Below are positions 5,885 through 13,482 of a stretch of DNA of 16,639 bases, one piece after another. The notes beneath the pieces were generated by a model. That model searched no databases. It saw nothing but the letters and a program-made list of their open reading frames with translations, and was not told the origin of the DNA. Made by a program: the position numbers and the translations under genes. Origin of the DNA: an uncultured bacterium (GTDB taxonomy: Bacteria > Actinomycetota > Coriobacteriia > Coriobacteriales > Coriobacteriaceae); the NCBI GenBank assembly GCA_905215765.1, contig CAJMRP010000038.1, positions 1 through 16,639 of the forward strand, read 5' to 3'. The first letter of the stretch is position 1. Every line of letters begins with the position of its first letter.

Positions 5885-6958
5885 ATGTCATTTCTTGCCT
5901 GCGGACCCACGGCTTTTCAGTACTATCGCATCCCGCCCCAGATACTGGGACTCTATCCGGCAATCCTGCCGCCTGACCATGACCATCGCTTGGTGCATTA
6001 CTCAAAACAGCCAGTATTTAAAGACTTGCTCGGCACACCAGTTTGGAGATTCGTGAGCGAAAGAAAACAGCGCGCGAACGGAAAGCTATTTCATAGCCGT
6101 CTGCTAACCCAAGAGCCGCCTCCTGGTTCGTTTAGGCAGACTGAACATGGATTTGATGTCACATCCCCGGAGTTCACACTGCTCAACCTTGCTACGCAGG
6201 TTTCACGCAACCAGTTGCTCATGGCTTGCTACGAGATGTGCGGCTCCTTTGCAGTGTTTAAGCCCTGCGAGCGAACGCAACAACAACTCGATGAAGCTAT
6301 TTCGCTTAAGCTCATTCCACCCAACTGCGGCTGGGAGCGTGTTGTCGACACCAAGGGCAATGACACCAACTTGTGGAAGCGCACACCGCTTCTTACCGCA
6401 ACGGATATCGCCACGTTCGCCAAGCAAGCCGCAGGCCTGCGCGGCGTCAAACAACTGCGCTGGGCGGCCGAGAACATGACGGGGCAGACCGCCTCGCCCT
6501 TCGAAGTACAGACATCCATACTCGTCTCGCTCCCCCGCGACGAGGGTGGCATGGGCATCGACATCGCAAACAACGTGCGCATCCCACTCAGCGACGCCGC
6601 ACGCTCGCTGTATGACAAAACCTGCTGCTACGCCGATATCCTCATCGAGAGCAACACCGACAGCATGGGCGTCATCTTGGAATGCCAAGGCCGCTCCGCC
6701 CATGACAGCGAAGCCGCAAGCCTCTCCGATGCCGAGCGCACCACGTCCCTAACAAGCATGGGTTATGACGTTATCCAGATAACCTACGGCCAGATCAAGG
6801 ACACGAAGAGCTTTAACAACATCGCCGAGCTCATTCATAAAAAGGCGGGGCTCCCCTACATCCCAAAGACCGATCAGGAACGCACTACCGAAGATGCCCT
6901 GCGACGGGAGCTGTTGGTCGATTGGGTTGAACTGTTCACCGTTAAGCCGGCCGGCTAG
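5885..6958 (+). CDS. AbiEi-like protein with C-terminal DUF559/Vsr-type PD-(D/E)XK fold
   Basis: A 357-residue protein of the actinobacterial AbiEi-antitoxin-like/DUF559 type. The N-terminal region (about 1-60, SFLACGPTAFQYYRIPP) resembles the start of AbiEi winged-helix proteins. VTSPEFTLLNLA (92-103) matches the family's VTSPxRTLxDLA block. SPFEVQTSILVSLP (204-217) and then YADILIE (249-255), VILECQG (263-269), His273 and DAERTTSLTSMGYDVIQIT (282-300) follow the DUF559 order. Candidate nuclease-fold residues are Glu207, Asp251, Glu266 and Gln268; the ExQ replaces the usual ExD/ExK, so catalysis is uncertain. No AbiEii nucleotidyltransferase toxin is adjacent, so this is an orphan. The ATG at 5885 is the only start after an in-frame stop at 5852; its ribosome binding site is weak. 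The gene and its upstream DNA are less GC-rich than the neighbours, hinting at transfer. Assignment is by motif memory, with moderate certainty; DNA-binding regulator, nuclease or defence role remain open. Confidence 0.7.
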   Translation: MSFLACGPTAFQYYRIPPQILGLYPAILPPDHDHRLVHYSKQPVFKDLLGTPVWRFVSERKQRANGKLFHSRLLTQEPPPGSFRQTEHGFDVTSPEFTLLNLATQVSRNQLLMACYEMCGSFAVFKPCERTQQQLDEAISLKLIPPNCGWERVVDTKGNDTNLWKRTPLLTATDIATFAKQAAGLRGVKQLRWAAENMTGQTASPFEVQTSILVSLPRDEGGMGIDIANNVRIPLSDAARSLYDKTCCYADILIESNTDSMGVILECQGRSAHDSEAASLSDAERTTSLTSMGYDVIQITYGQIKDTKSFNNIAELIHKKAGLPYIPKTDQERTTEDALRRELLVDWVELFTVKPAG

Positions 6959-7803
6959 CAGCTAGCGATCAGAGGGACTGCGGGGACGCCAGAAGCGGCA
7001 ACGCGAGCCGCAAAGCCCGCCTCGGTTAGCTCGATGACCTCGGTAAACGTTGTATCGAAAAACTCCTCGGTTAGCAGGCGATACGGCGGATGATCGGACT
7101 CGCCGGGGTTTTCGCGTACAATCTCGTGCATGACGCCGATGGTCTTGAGCACATACTCTTTATGGATGGGATACTGCCCAAAACGCGTCGCAGCGGTATA
7201 CAGGCGATCGGTCGCACGCGGAATCGAAACAATGCCGAGCGTCTTACCAAACCAGTCAAAGTCGCCTTGCTTTTTAATGCGGAATTCCTCGCACGGCCTG
7301 CCGCCGTGCGCCTCCAGGTACTGGTTCACGCGAGTATTCCACACGGTATCGGCCACGAGGTGAGACCAAACGCCCAGCGTCAGATCGAGCAGCGACTGCG
7401 CCACGTCCTCGGGCGCGAGCGAAAGCTCGCTAGCACCGGGACCGGCAACCGGCTCGGCGTCCTTGTAGCGTTGGGGATAATGCACCCGATTGAGTCGCTC
7501 GCGCTCCTCGGCAATCGAGGTCGCGGCAGCTGGCGCACCAACAAGCGCCCCTTTGAGCAGCGGCGCCACATAGGTGTCCCAAAACTCATGCTCACGCGGC
7601 TTAGGGATAGGCTCAGGCTTGGCAAAATGCGTGATGCGGTACGGGATGGGATCGGCGATGCCAGGGACCATATAGCCCACGAAAATATCCGGGACCACGC
7701 AGCCAAACAAAAAGGCATTGCGGTCGCGCACGTTATCGGCAAGCGTGCCAGCACGCGCCAGCAGTCGTTCCGTCTGAGCGATATGAATATTCCAACTTGG
7801 CAT
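6955..7803 (-). CDS. Zinc-dependent phospholipase C-like hydrolase
   Basis: A 282-residue protein of the zinc-dependent phospholipase C/S1-P1-like superfamily, here without signal peptide or membrane segment, so probably cytoplasmic. Candidate metal ligands are visible in family order: Trp4 and His7 in MPSWNIHIAQ, Asp39 in CVVPDIFVGY, His59 in ITHFA, and His148/Asp152 in GVWSHLVADTVWN, the HxxxD pair typical of the fold. I start at ATG 7803 because the family begins MPSWNIH, GGGGGTGG precedes it, and an extended -10 lies just upstream; a longer frame from 7881 adds 26 residues with no family match. It sits 78 bp after the ECF transporter operon with no terminator seen, so read-through cotranscription is possible. 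Its stop overlaps the convergent stop of the AbiEi-like gene. Substrate unknown: phospholipid cleavage has not been shown for the short intracellular members. Confidence 0.78.
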   Translation of the reverse strand: MPSWNIHIAQTERLLARAGTLADNVRDRNAFLFGCVVPDIFVGYMVPGIADPIPYRITHFAKPEPIPKPREHEFWDTYVAPLLKGALVGAPAAATSIAEERERLNRVHYPQRYKDAEPVAGPGASELSLAPEDVAQSLLDLTLGVWSHLVADTVWNTRVNQYLEAHGGRPCEEFRIKKQGDFDWFGKTLGIVSIPRATDRLYTAATRFGQYPIHKEYVLKTIGVMHEIVRENPGESDHPPYRLLTEEFFDTTFTEVIELTEAGFAARVAASGVPAVPLIASC

Positions 7804-7827
7804 AGCCACCCCCGTAAAACCCGGATA

Positions 7828-7836
7828 ACTATACCA
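7828..7836 (-). promoter_or_regulatory. Extended -10 promoter for the phospholipase C-like gene
   Basis: TGGTATAGT on the minus strand (7836-7828) is a good extended -10, predicting a start near 7821 and a leader under 20 nt. No clear -35 is seen, as is common with extended -10 sites. It supports the ATG at 7803 over the upstream start at 7881. Confidence 0.5.
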
Positions 7837-7881
7837 TTCACGGCAAGCCACGCGCACGGCCGCAGCCCTACTACGCAGCAA

Positions 7882-8652
7882 CTATTCCGCAGCGCCGCTC
7901 TCGGTTCCATACGATGCCACGGGTGCCTCGACCACGTGGTGATATCGGTCGATATAGATGGCGCGGGCACCCAGGCGTCGTACCAAATCCTGATGGTGCG
8001 TGCTCATCAAGACCGTCTTACCGGCAGCAACATAGGCCAGTAGAAAGTTGACCACGATGTCGCAAGAGTCCTCGTCAAGTCCGTTGGTAGGCTCGTCGAG
8101 TACCAGGATATCGGGGTTCATCGACACGACGGCAGCCAGCGCAACGCGCTTCTTTTGTCCGCCCGAGAGCTGATAGGGAGAGGCGTCGGCAAGGTCGGCA
8201 ACCTGGAACAGCTCCATGGCATCGCTCACGCGGCGCTCGAGCTCGTCTACCGGCAGCCCCATTTGAGCCGGGCCAAACGCGACTTCCTCGCCGACCGTGG
8301 CGCAAAAGAGCTGCGCATCGGCGTTTTGGAACACAAAGCCCACGCGCTGATGGAACCGCTGGGCCGTCGCGGAATCCTTGAGATATGCCGCATCGACCGT
8401 ATGCCCGTCGAACAGGTACGCACCCGCGTCCGCAAGCTCAAGGCCGTTAATAAGACGCATGATCGTCGTCTTGCCGCAGCCGTTGGGACCGAGCAGGGCA
8501 ACGAGTTCTCCACGGTCCACCTGAAGCGAAACGCCATCGATCACCGTATGGCCCGCATAGGAAAACACCACGTCGCGAAACTCGATGAGCGGCGTGGCCC
8601 TGGCGCCGGCAGCACCGCTCGCACCCATCGCACCATTTGTATCGTTTGCCAA
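7882..8652 (-). CDS. cbiO: ECF transporter ATP-binding protein (CbiO/NikO type)
   Basis: The ATPase subunit that powers a group I energy-coupling-factor importer for Ni2+ or Co2+. It works on the cytoplasmic face, coupled to the T component CbiQ. Motifs over 256 residues: Walker A GPNGCGKTT (55-63), Q-loop Gln109 in FQNADAQLF, signature LSGGQ (162-166), Walker B ILVLDEP (182-188), D-loop NGLD, and switch His219 in STHH. I accept a TTG start at 8652 because GGGAAGGG lies about 7 nt upstream; the first 20 residues are a Gly/Ala-rich tail and could be over-long, with an ATG at residue 9 as the alternative. It lies 44 bp downstream of cbiQ in the same operon. One ATPase gene only, as expected for a dedicated metal system. 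If the upstream operator is NikR-type, nikO would be the better name. Confidence 0.93.
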   Translation of the reverse strand: MANDTNGAMGASGAAGARATPLIEFRDVVFSYAGHTVIDGVSLQVDRGELVALLGPNGCGKTTIMRLINGLELADAGAYLFDGHTVDAAYLKDSATAQRFHQRVGFVFQNADAQLFCATVGEEVAFGPAQMGLPVDELERRVSDAMELFQVADLADASPYQLSGGQKKRVALAAVVSMNPDILVLDEPTNGLDEDSCDIVVNFLLAYVAAGKTVLMSTHHQDLVRRLGARAIYIDRYHHVVEAPVASYGTESGAAE

Positions 8653-8696
8653 AACGTCGCCCTTCCCTACTCACATCGACGGTTCGACCGCCCGCG

Positions 8697-9539
8697 CTAC
8701 AGCACTGCGCACAACACGGCGAGCAGCACCACAACGGCCGCGTAAACGGCATCGCGCCAGCCAAAAGAGCTGCGAGCGGGCGTCGGATACACGCCGGCGA
8801 AGCCGCGGCACAGCATGGCCTCGTCCATCGCGCGGCTGCATTCCATCGCCTTGATAAACGTCATGCCCATGATACCCGCCAGCGAGTCGGTGCGCGAAAA
8901 ACCCGCAGGCGCGGAACCGATGCTGCGCAGCATGACCGATTCGCACAGATCGTGCGCCGTGCGTCCCAGCACCTCGATATGCTTGAGCGCCATATCAAAT
9001 GTAAAGATAACCTCGTCGGGTAGATGCAGCATCTTGAGCGCCGCCGACATGCGGCTCCACGTGAGGGTCCACGAAACGCCCAGCACTAGCGACACATTAA
9101 TGAAGGTCTTGAGTGCAATCTTGAGCATGGCGCCCGTGGCAGAAGCACCCAGCAGCAGGGCAGGCAGCGCCAGAACCACGGCAAACCCCGCGGCAGCCAA
9201 CGCCGGCACAAAGGTTGCCCGCAGCCCGCGTACGGGGCGCACGGCAACGAGCACCAGTGCGATAGCCGCCATCGACATGAGGTACAGCGGGCTCTGCGTC
9301 AGACATACGCACAGGACGCAAACGAACATCCCCACCAGGCGCACCGGAGCCGAAACGCAAGAAAGGGCGCGGTCGACCATCGACCCGCCCTCGTGTGCGC
9401 CGCCGCCTAGGCGAACCCGCTCAAGCAGGCTCGCCAGGTGCAGGACGTTCTTTTGCATCACGCGATGCCGAGCCCCCACGGGCTCATATCGCTCCTCGGC
9501 CGCAAGCCAGCTAGGCAGCTCGGCTATTGCCATGAGCAC
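8697..9539 (-). CDS. cbiQ: ECF transporter transmembrane component T (CbiQ/NikQ type)
   Basis: The T component, a membrane protein that links the ATPase to the substrate-binding subunit. In 280 residues it has several hydrophobic segments (about 64-100, 108-133, 145-160, 262-280) and the coupling-helix motif EAMLCRGFAG (240-249), the A-R-G signature that contacts the ATPase. The reading frame can begin at GTG 9539 or ATG 9533; either way it overlaps the end of cbiM by 23-29 bp, indicating translational coupling. AAGGAAAG lies just before the GTG. Slightly long N-terminus (residues 1-50, soluble and basic) compared with short CbiQ proteins. Family assignment is confident; the metal is not determined by this subunit. 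Confidence 0.9.
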   Translation of the reverse strand: MLMAIAELPSWLAAEERYEPVGARHRVMQKNVLHLASLLERVRLGGGAHEGGSMVDRALSCVSAPVRLVGMFVCVLCVCLTQSPLYLMSMAAIALVLVAVRPVRGLRATFVPALAAAGFAVVLALPALLLGASATGAMLKIALKTFINVSLVLGVSWTLTWSRMSAALKMLHLPDEVIFTFDMALKHIEVLGRTAHDLCESVMLRSIGSAPAGFSRTDSLAGIMGMTFIKAMECSRAMDEAMLCRGFAGVYPTPARSSFGWRDAVYAAVVVLLAVLCAVL

Positions 9540-10596
9540 CGCTTTCCTTGACCGTCAGCGAGACCAGGCGGAATGCGATGGTGAGCACCGCAACGCCAAT
9601 CACGCCCGAAAGAATATACATCGCGGCCTGGCCGGCAAAGCCAAGGCCCTGCTCCTCGGAATAGGCCTGAAGGTAATCGCCCGTGGGCAGCGCATCGGCA
9701 AAGGTCGGGGTATCGAGACCGACCGAAGCCTGCAGGCTGTCGTCGCCAGCCTCCTGAACGGCGGTCGCGGCGCCCTCGGCGTCCCACTCACCCCAGGCGT
9801 CACCGGTGGCAAGCAAGCCGAACGGCGTAGCCACGACAAGCACGGCGACCAGGATGAGCGTGGGGACTAGCGAGGTCTTCTTGGCAGCAGTGCCCTCGGC
9901 AGCAAGCTGGCCATCGACGACCTCGGGCCCGACGATAACGCTCGGCGCCGTCTTCTTAATGAAACCGTAGATGGCGGCCGTCGCCACGCCCTCGACCACG
10001 CCGGCAACCAGCATATGCGGGATCATCATGGCCGGAATGGCAATGGACAGCGGGAAGGGGCAGTACAGCGGAGCGCCCGAAGCATTCGTGAAGAGCATCG
10101 GCTGAATACCAAACTCGATTGCCGCGCACAGGGCCGCCAGGCACAGGCCGACCCAGCCGCTCACGATGGCAGAAACCGAGGTGCCCCAGCTCTTGTCGTG
10201 CAGACGGCTGTTGAGCGCACGAAACACGATAGCGGCGGCAAACGGCAGCACAAAGGCCATGTTAAAGCAGTTGGCGCCAAACGACAGAACGCCGCCGTCG
10301 CCAAATAGCAGCGCCTGCAGCGCCAGCGCGACCGAGACGGCAATGGCAGCGGCCTCCGGGCCCAACAACAGCGCGATGAGCGCGCCGCCAACGGCGTGAC
10401 CAGTGGTGCCACCGGGCAGCGGAACGTTAAACATCATGAGCAAGAAGGAAAATGCTGCACAGATGCCCAGGAAAGCCATGTGCTCGCGATCGAGCGTGGC
10501 GCGCACCTTCTTGATGCAGTGGACCCAAACGGGCACCATTGCCACCGCCATGACGGCATCGGTCTGCGGGGACAGATAATTATCTGGAATGTGCAT
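9511..10596 (-). CDS. cbiM: ECF metal transporter S component CbiM/NikM fused to a PDGLE (CbiN-like) domain
   Basis: The membrane subunit that captures Ni2+ or Co2+. The N-terminus MHIPDNYLS has the essential His2 that, with the amino terminus, forms the metal site in this family. Conserved blocks follow: FNVPLPGGTTGHAVGG (56-71, His67) and QALLFGDGGVLSFGANCFN (94-112), with about six membrane segments up to residue 215. After a linker, residues about 245-345 carry one membrane helix, an acidic external loop ending in DALPTGDYLQAY (301-312), and a last helix: the PDGLE domain that elsewhere is encoded by separate cbiN or nikN. No separate N gene is present, so the fusion replaces it. GGGAGG lies 5 nt before the ATG. 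First gene of cbiMQO, with promoter and putative NikR operator upstream. The operator makes nickel more likely than cobalt, but the protein alone does not decide. Confidence 0.92.
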   Translation of the reverse strand: MHIPDNYLSPQTDAVMAVAMVPVWVHCIKKVRATLDREHMAFLGICAAFSFLLMMFNVPLPGGTTGHAVGGALIALLLGPEAAAIAVSVALALQALLFGDGGVLSFGANCFNMAFVLPFAAAIVFRALNSRLHDKSWGTSVSAIVSGWVGLCLAALCAAIEFGIQPMLFTNASGAPLYCPFPLSIAIPAMMIPHMLVAGVVEGVATAAIYGFIKKTAPSVIVGPEVVDGQLAAEGTAAKKTSLVPTLILVAVLVVATPFGLLATGDAWGEWDAEGAATAVQEAGDDSLQASVGLDTPTFADALPTGDYLQAYSEEQGLGFAGQAAMYILSGVIGVAVLTIAFRLVSLTVKESGAHGNSRAA

Positions 10597-10653
10597 GTAC
10601 GCCTCCCGGTTGTCGGCGCACAGAATTGCAACGCCGCTTAAATCGCCTTGTCA

Positions 10654-10681
10654 GTGTTACGTATTGTCAGATTCGTAACAC
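10654..10681 (-). promoter_or_regulatory. Putative NikR operator GTGTTAC-N14-GTAACAC
   Basis: A perfect inverted repeat with 8-bp arms (GTGTTACG at 10654-10661, CGTAACAC at 10674-10681) and a 12-bp centre, 28 bp in total. It equals GTGTTAC-N14-GTAACAC, which I recall as the NikR signal proposed for delta-proteobacteria, and it keeps the 6-N16-6 geometry of the E. coli NikR site. It begins a few bases after the predicted transcription start of cbiM, a natural place for a repressor. No nikR gene lies in the window. Confidence 0.65.
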
Positions 10682-10691
10682 GCCGCGGGCT

Positions 10692-10720
10692 ATCATAGCA
10701 AAACGGCGTGCTGCCGACAA
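10692..10720 (-). promoter_or_regulatory. cbiMQO promoter, overlapping the pheST terminator
   Basis: On the minus strand TTGTCG (10720-10715) and TATGAT (10697-10692) are separated by exactly 17 nt. The -35 lies in the loop of the pheST terminator hairpin and the -10 just after its U-tract. Predicted start near 10685, leader about 90 nt. Confidence 0.65.
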
Positions 10721-10732
10721 AGCAGCACGCCG
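10700..10732 (-). terminator. Rho-independent terminator of pheST
   Basis: On the minus strand a perfect 11-bp stem (10732-10722 with 10714-10704) with a 7-nt loop is followed by TTTT, about 110 nt after the pheT stop. In the plus direction no U-tract follows, so it acts on the minus strand. Confidence 0.85.
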
Positions 10733-10844
10733 CTATGTAATGCGCGTGTCATATATGCAGGATCAACGGTGCCTTATTCCGAACACCGCGGTCACGCAAA
10801 GGCCACAGCAACCGCCATCAGGCCCTACGCTCCCAGCGCAAGCC

Positions 10845-13298
10845 CTAGCCGCGGACCTCGCCGTTTACGCCCTTGCACACCTTGGTGACGATCTTCTGGT
10901 GCGCTTTCTCGACCTCTTCGCTGGTGAGCGTGTGGTCGTCGGAGCGATACGTAAGCGCAAAGGCCATGGACTTCTTGCCCGCTCCGATGCGGATGGGATC
11001 GCGGTAGACGTCGAACAGGCGCACGCCCTCGAGCAGCTTGCCACCGGCGCTGGTAATACGGCGCTCAAGATCCTCGCAGGTCACAGCGTTGTCGACCACG
11101 ATAGCAAGGTCGTGCTCAACAGCCGGGTACTGCGAGAACTCGCGGTAGTTCTCCTGGTTGCGGGCGCCCTTGATCAGCTTGTCCAGATCGAGCTCAAAGG
11201 CAACGACGACCTCATCGATGCCCATCGCCTCGCGCGCCTTGGGGTGAATCTCGCCGACCCAGCCCAGCACGGTGCCGCCGGACAGAACCTCGGCCGCACG
11301 ACCCGGCTGCAAGAAAGCGTAGCCCTCGCCCTCGACGGGACGGAAGCGGACCTTCTCGATGCGCAGCTGGGCGAGCAGCTCCTCGACAATGCCCTTGCCA
11401 AAGAAGAAGCGCAGCTTGCGGTACTTCATATTCCAGGACCGCTCGCTCCACTGGCCCGAGAGCACACCCGCCACGGACTTGGTCTCCTTGGGCAGGCTGG
11501 CGTTCTCGCGACCGTGGAACAGGCTGCCGACCTCGTACAGGTGCACGTTGGGCGTACCGTGCGCCTCGTTGTAGGCCACGGACTGCAGCAGGCCCGGCAG
11601 CAGCGAACGACGCATCTCGGTCTGCTCGGCTACCAGCGGGTTCATGAGCACCACGGGGCAACCGCGGCCCTCGGTGGACATACCGATCTTCTCCAGGTCG
11701 CCCGGAGCGGCAAAGCCAAAGGTCGTGGTCTCGTTGAGGCCGCAGGCGCGCAGGATCTCGCCGACCTTACGGGTGAGCTTCTGCTCGCGGGTCAGGCCGC
11801 CGATGTGGTTCTTGGCAGCCGGGATGGTCGCCGTCACGCGGCCCATGCCCCATAGGCGCAGGACCTCCTCGATCAGATCGATCTCGCGCGGCAGGTCGGG
11901 GCGGAAGCTCGGCGGAGTGACCATAAAGTCCTCGCCGTCGCGCTCGACGGTGCAGCCCAGGCGAGTGAGCGAACGCTCGATAAAATCGGGCTCGATGTCG
12001 GCGCCGCAGATGGCATGCACGCGGGCCAGACGCAGCTTAATGCTGTCGATGGTTTTGGGCGCGGGGAAAACGTCGACGTAGCCGGGAGCGACCTCGCCGC
12101 CGGCGATCTCCTCGATGAGCGCGCAGGTAACGTTGGCGACATCCACGCAACCGGTCTCATCGACCTGGCGTTCAAAGCGAATGGAGGCATCGGAGATCAG
12201 CGACAGGTCGCGGCTGGTGTGCGAAGTGCGACCGGCGTTGAAGCAGGCGCTCTCGACCATCACGTCGACGGTGTCGTCCTCGATCTCGGAATCCATGCCG
12301 CCCATAACGCCGGCCAGCGCCACGGGGCGCTCGCCGTCGGTGATGAGGCCCATGCCGGCGTCGAGCACGCGCTCCTCGCCGTCGAGGGTCGTAAACTTCT
12401 CGTCCTGTTGGGCGGCGCGAACCACCACGCGACGATGGCCATCGCGCTCGGCAAAGGTGTCCAGGTCAAAGGCGTGCAGCGGCTGACCGGTGAGCATCAT
12501 CACATAGTTGGTGATGTCGACGATGTTGTTGTGCGGGCGCACGCCCAGGGCGTTGAGGCGCTTGACCATCCAGTCGGGCGAGGGGCCGACCTTCACGTTG
12601 CGCACGATGCGGGCGACGTAGCGGTCGCACAGGCCCTCGTCGGCGATCTCGACAGAAAGCTCGTCGTCGGTCGCGCGGCCAGTCTCGGCCTTGATGGCGG
12701 GCAGCTCAACGTGGAAATCGCGATCGAAGATGGCGCCGGTCTCGCGGGCCATGCCGATCATGGACAGGCAGTCGGGACGGTTGGGCGTGATCTCGCAGTC
12801 GAGCACGGTGTCGCTCGAGCCCACGTACTCGGCAAACGGCATGCCGCAGGGCGTATCCTCGGGCAGGATCATAATGCCGGAGTGGTCGCCGCCCAGGCCG
12901 AGCTCGCGCGCGGAGCAGTTCATGCCCATGGACACGACGCCGCGAAGCTTGCTCTTCTTGATCTTGACGTCGCCGGGCAGGACAGCGCCAATCATGGCCG
13001 TGACGATGTGGTCGCCGGCCTCGAAGTTCTGCGCGCCGCAGACGATCTGCAGCGGAGCGGGGTTGCCGTCGGCGTCGAGATTCTTGTCGCCCACATCGAC
13101 CGAGCACACATACATGTGGTCGCTATCGGGGTGCGGGGTCTTGGTGAGCACCTTGGCAGTCACCACGTGGTCGAAGGACTCGCCCACGGTGTCGATCGCC
13201 TCGACCTCGGTGCCGGTACGGATATATTCGTCCGAAAGGGTCTTGGGATCCTCCGGAATATCGATCATGGTCTTGAGCCAGTCGTAAGAAACACGCAT
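10845..13298 (-). CDS. pheT: Phenylalanine--tRNA ligase beta subunit
   Basis: Large subunit of the (alpha-beta)2 enzyme that charges tRNA-Phe; it binds tRNA and edits misactivated tyrosine. At 817 residues it is full length: N-terminal MRVSYDWL, tRNA-binding OB domain (about 40-155, with MNCSARELGL at 126-135), B3/B4 editing domain (about 165-385, beginning CEITPNRPDCLS), B5 domain (about 412-485, ending RPDLPREIDLIEEVLRLWG), a catalytic-like region, and the C-terminal FDX-ACB domain (about 720-817) that contacts the tRNA anticodon stem. The ATG at 13298 follows AAGGAGAG by 5 nt. It lies 184 bp downstream of pheS, much further than the few bases usual in this operon, with palindromic sequence between. 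A long antisense frame is a codon-bias shadow. Confidence 0.98.
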   Translation of the reverse strand: MRVSYDWLKTMIDIPEDPKTLSDEYIRTGTEVEAIDTVGESFDHVVTAKVLTKTPHPDSDHMYVCSVDVGDKNLDADGNPAPLQIVCGAQNFEAGDHIVTAMIGAVLPGDVKIKKSKLRGVVSMGMNCSARELGLGGDHSGIMILPEDTPCGMPFAEYVGSSDTVLDCEITPNRPDCLSMIGMARETGAIFDRDFHVELPAIKAETGRATDDELSVEIADEGLCDRYVARIVRNVKVGPSPDWMVKRLNALGVRPHNNIVDITNYVMMLTGQPLHAFDLDTFAERDGHRRVVVRAAQQDEKFTTLDGEERVLDAGMGLITDGERPVALAGVMGGMDSEIEDDTVDVMVESACFNAGRTSHTSRDLSLISDASIRFERQVDETGCVDVANVTCALIEEIAGGEVAPGYVDVFPAPKTIDSIKLRLARVHAICGADIEPDFIERSLTRLGCTVERDGEDFMVTPPSFRPDLPREIDLIEEVLRLWGMGRVTATIPAAKNHIGGLTREQKLTRKVGEILRACGLNETTTFGFAAPGDLEKIGMSTEGRGCPVVLMNPLVAEQTEMRRSLLPGLLQSVAYNEAHGTPNVHLYEVGSLFHGRENASLPKETKSVAGVLSGQWSERSWNMKYRKLRFFFGKGIVEELLAQLRIEKVRFRPVEGEGYAFLQPGRAAEVLSGGTVLGWVGEIHPKAREAMGIDEVVVAFELDLDKLIKGARNQENYREFSQYPAVEHDLAIVVDNAVTCEDLERRITSAGGKLLEGVRLFDVYRDPIRIGAGKKSMAFALTYRSDDHTLTSEEVEKAHQKIVTKVCKGVNGEVRG

Positions 13299-13482
13299 CT
13301 AGCTCTCCTTTCATACTGAAAGCCTGCGAAGAGATGCAGGTGGAAACTTCAACTTTGTGAACATTCCTTACAAAGCGAGGGTTGTCCAAGTGCGGCAGAT
13401 CGGCCCGAAAGAGGAGCGCCGCGTACTTTGGTACGCAAGCGACGAATGAGCGCCAAGGTGCCGTGCTTGGGCAAGCCGCAGC
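13299..13482 (-). other. Palindromic pheS-pheT spacer
   Basis: This 184-bp spacer has no supported ORF. It contains a hairpin GCGTAC-CAAA-GTACGC (13436-13421 on the minus strand) enclosed by longer arms CCAAGTGCGGCA (13386-13397) and TGCCGTGCTTGG (13459-13470), which match at 10 of 12 positions. Nearer pheT are two smaller hairpins: CTTTGT/ACAAAG (13353-13375) and CCTGC/GCAGG (13323-13340). None is followed by a U-tract, so termination is not supported. RNA processing, stabilisation or an inserted extragenic palindrome are possible. Confidence 0.55.

Noticed and set aside
5730..6056. Short plus-strand ORFs over the 5709-5838 inverted repeat
   Set aside because: They translate across the palindrome and into the AbiEi-like gene in other frames, without ribosome binding sites.
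10597..10691. A cobalamin riboswitch in the cbiM leader
   Set aside because: The leader from the predicted start is only about 90 nt and I see no B12-box-like sequence; the palindrome fits a protein operator better.
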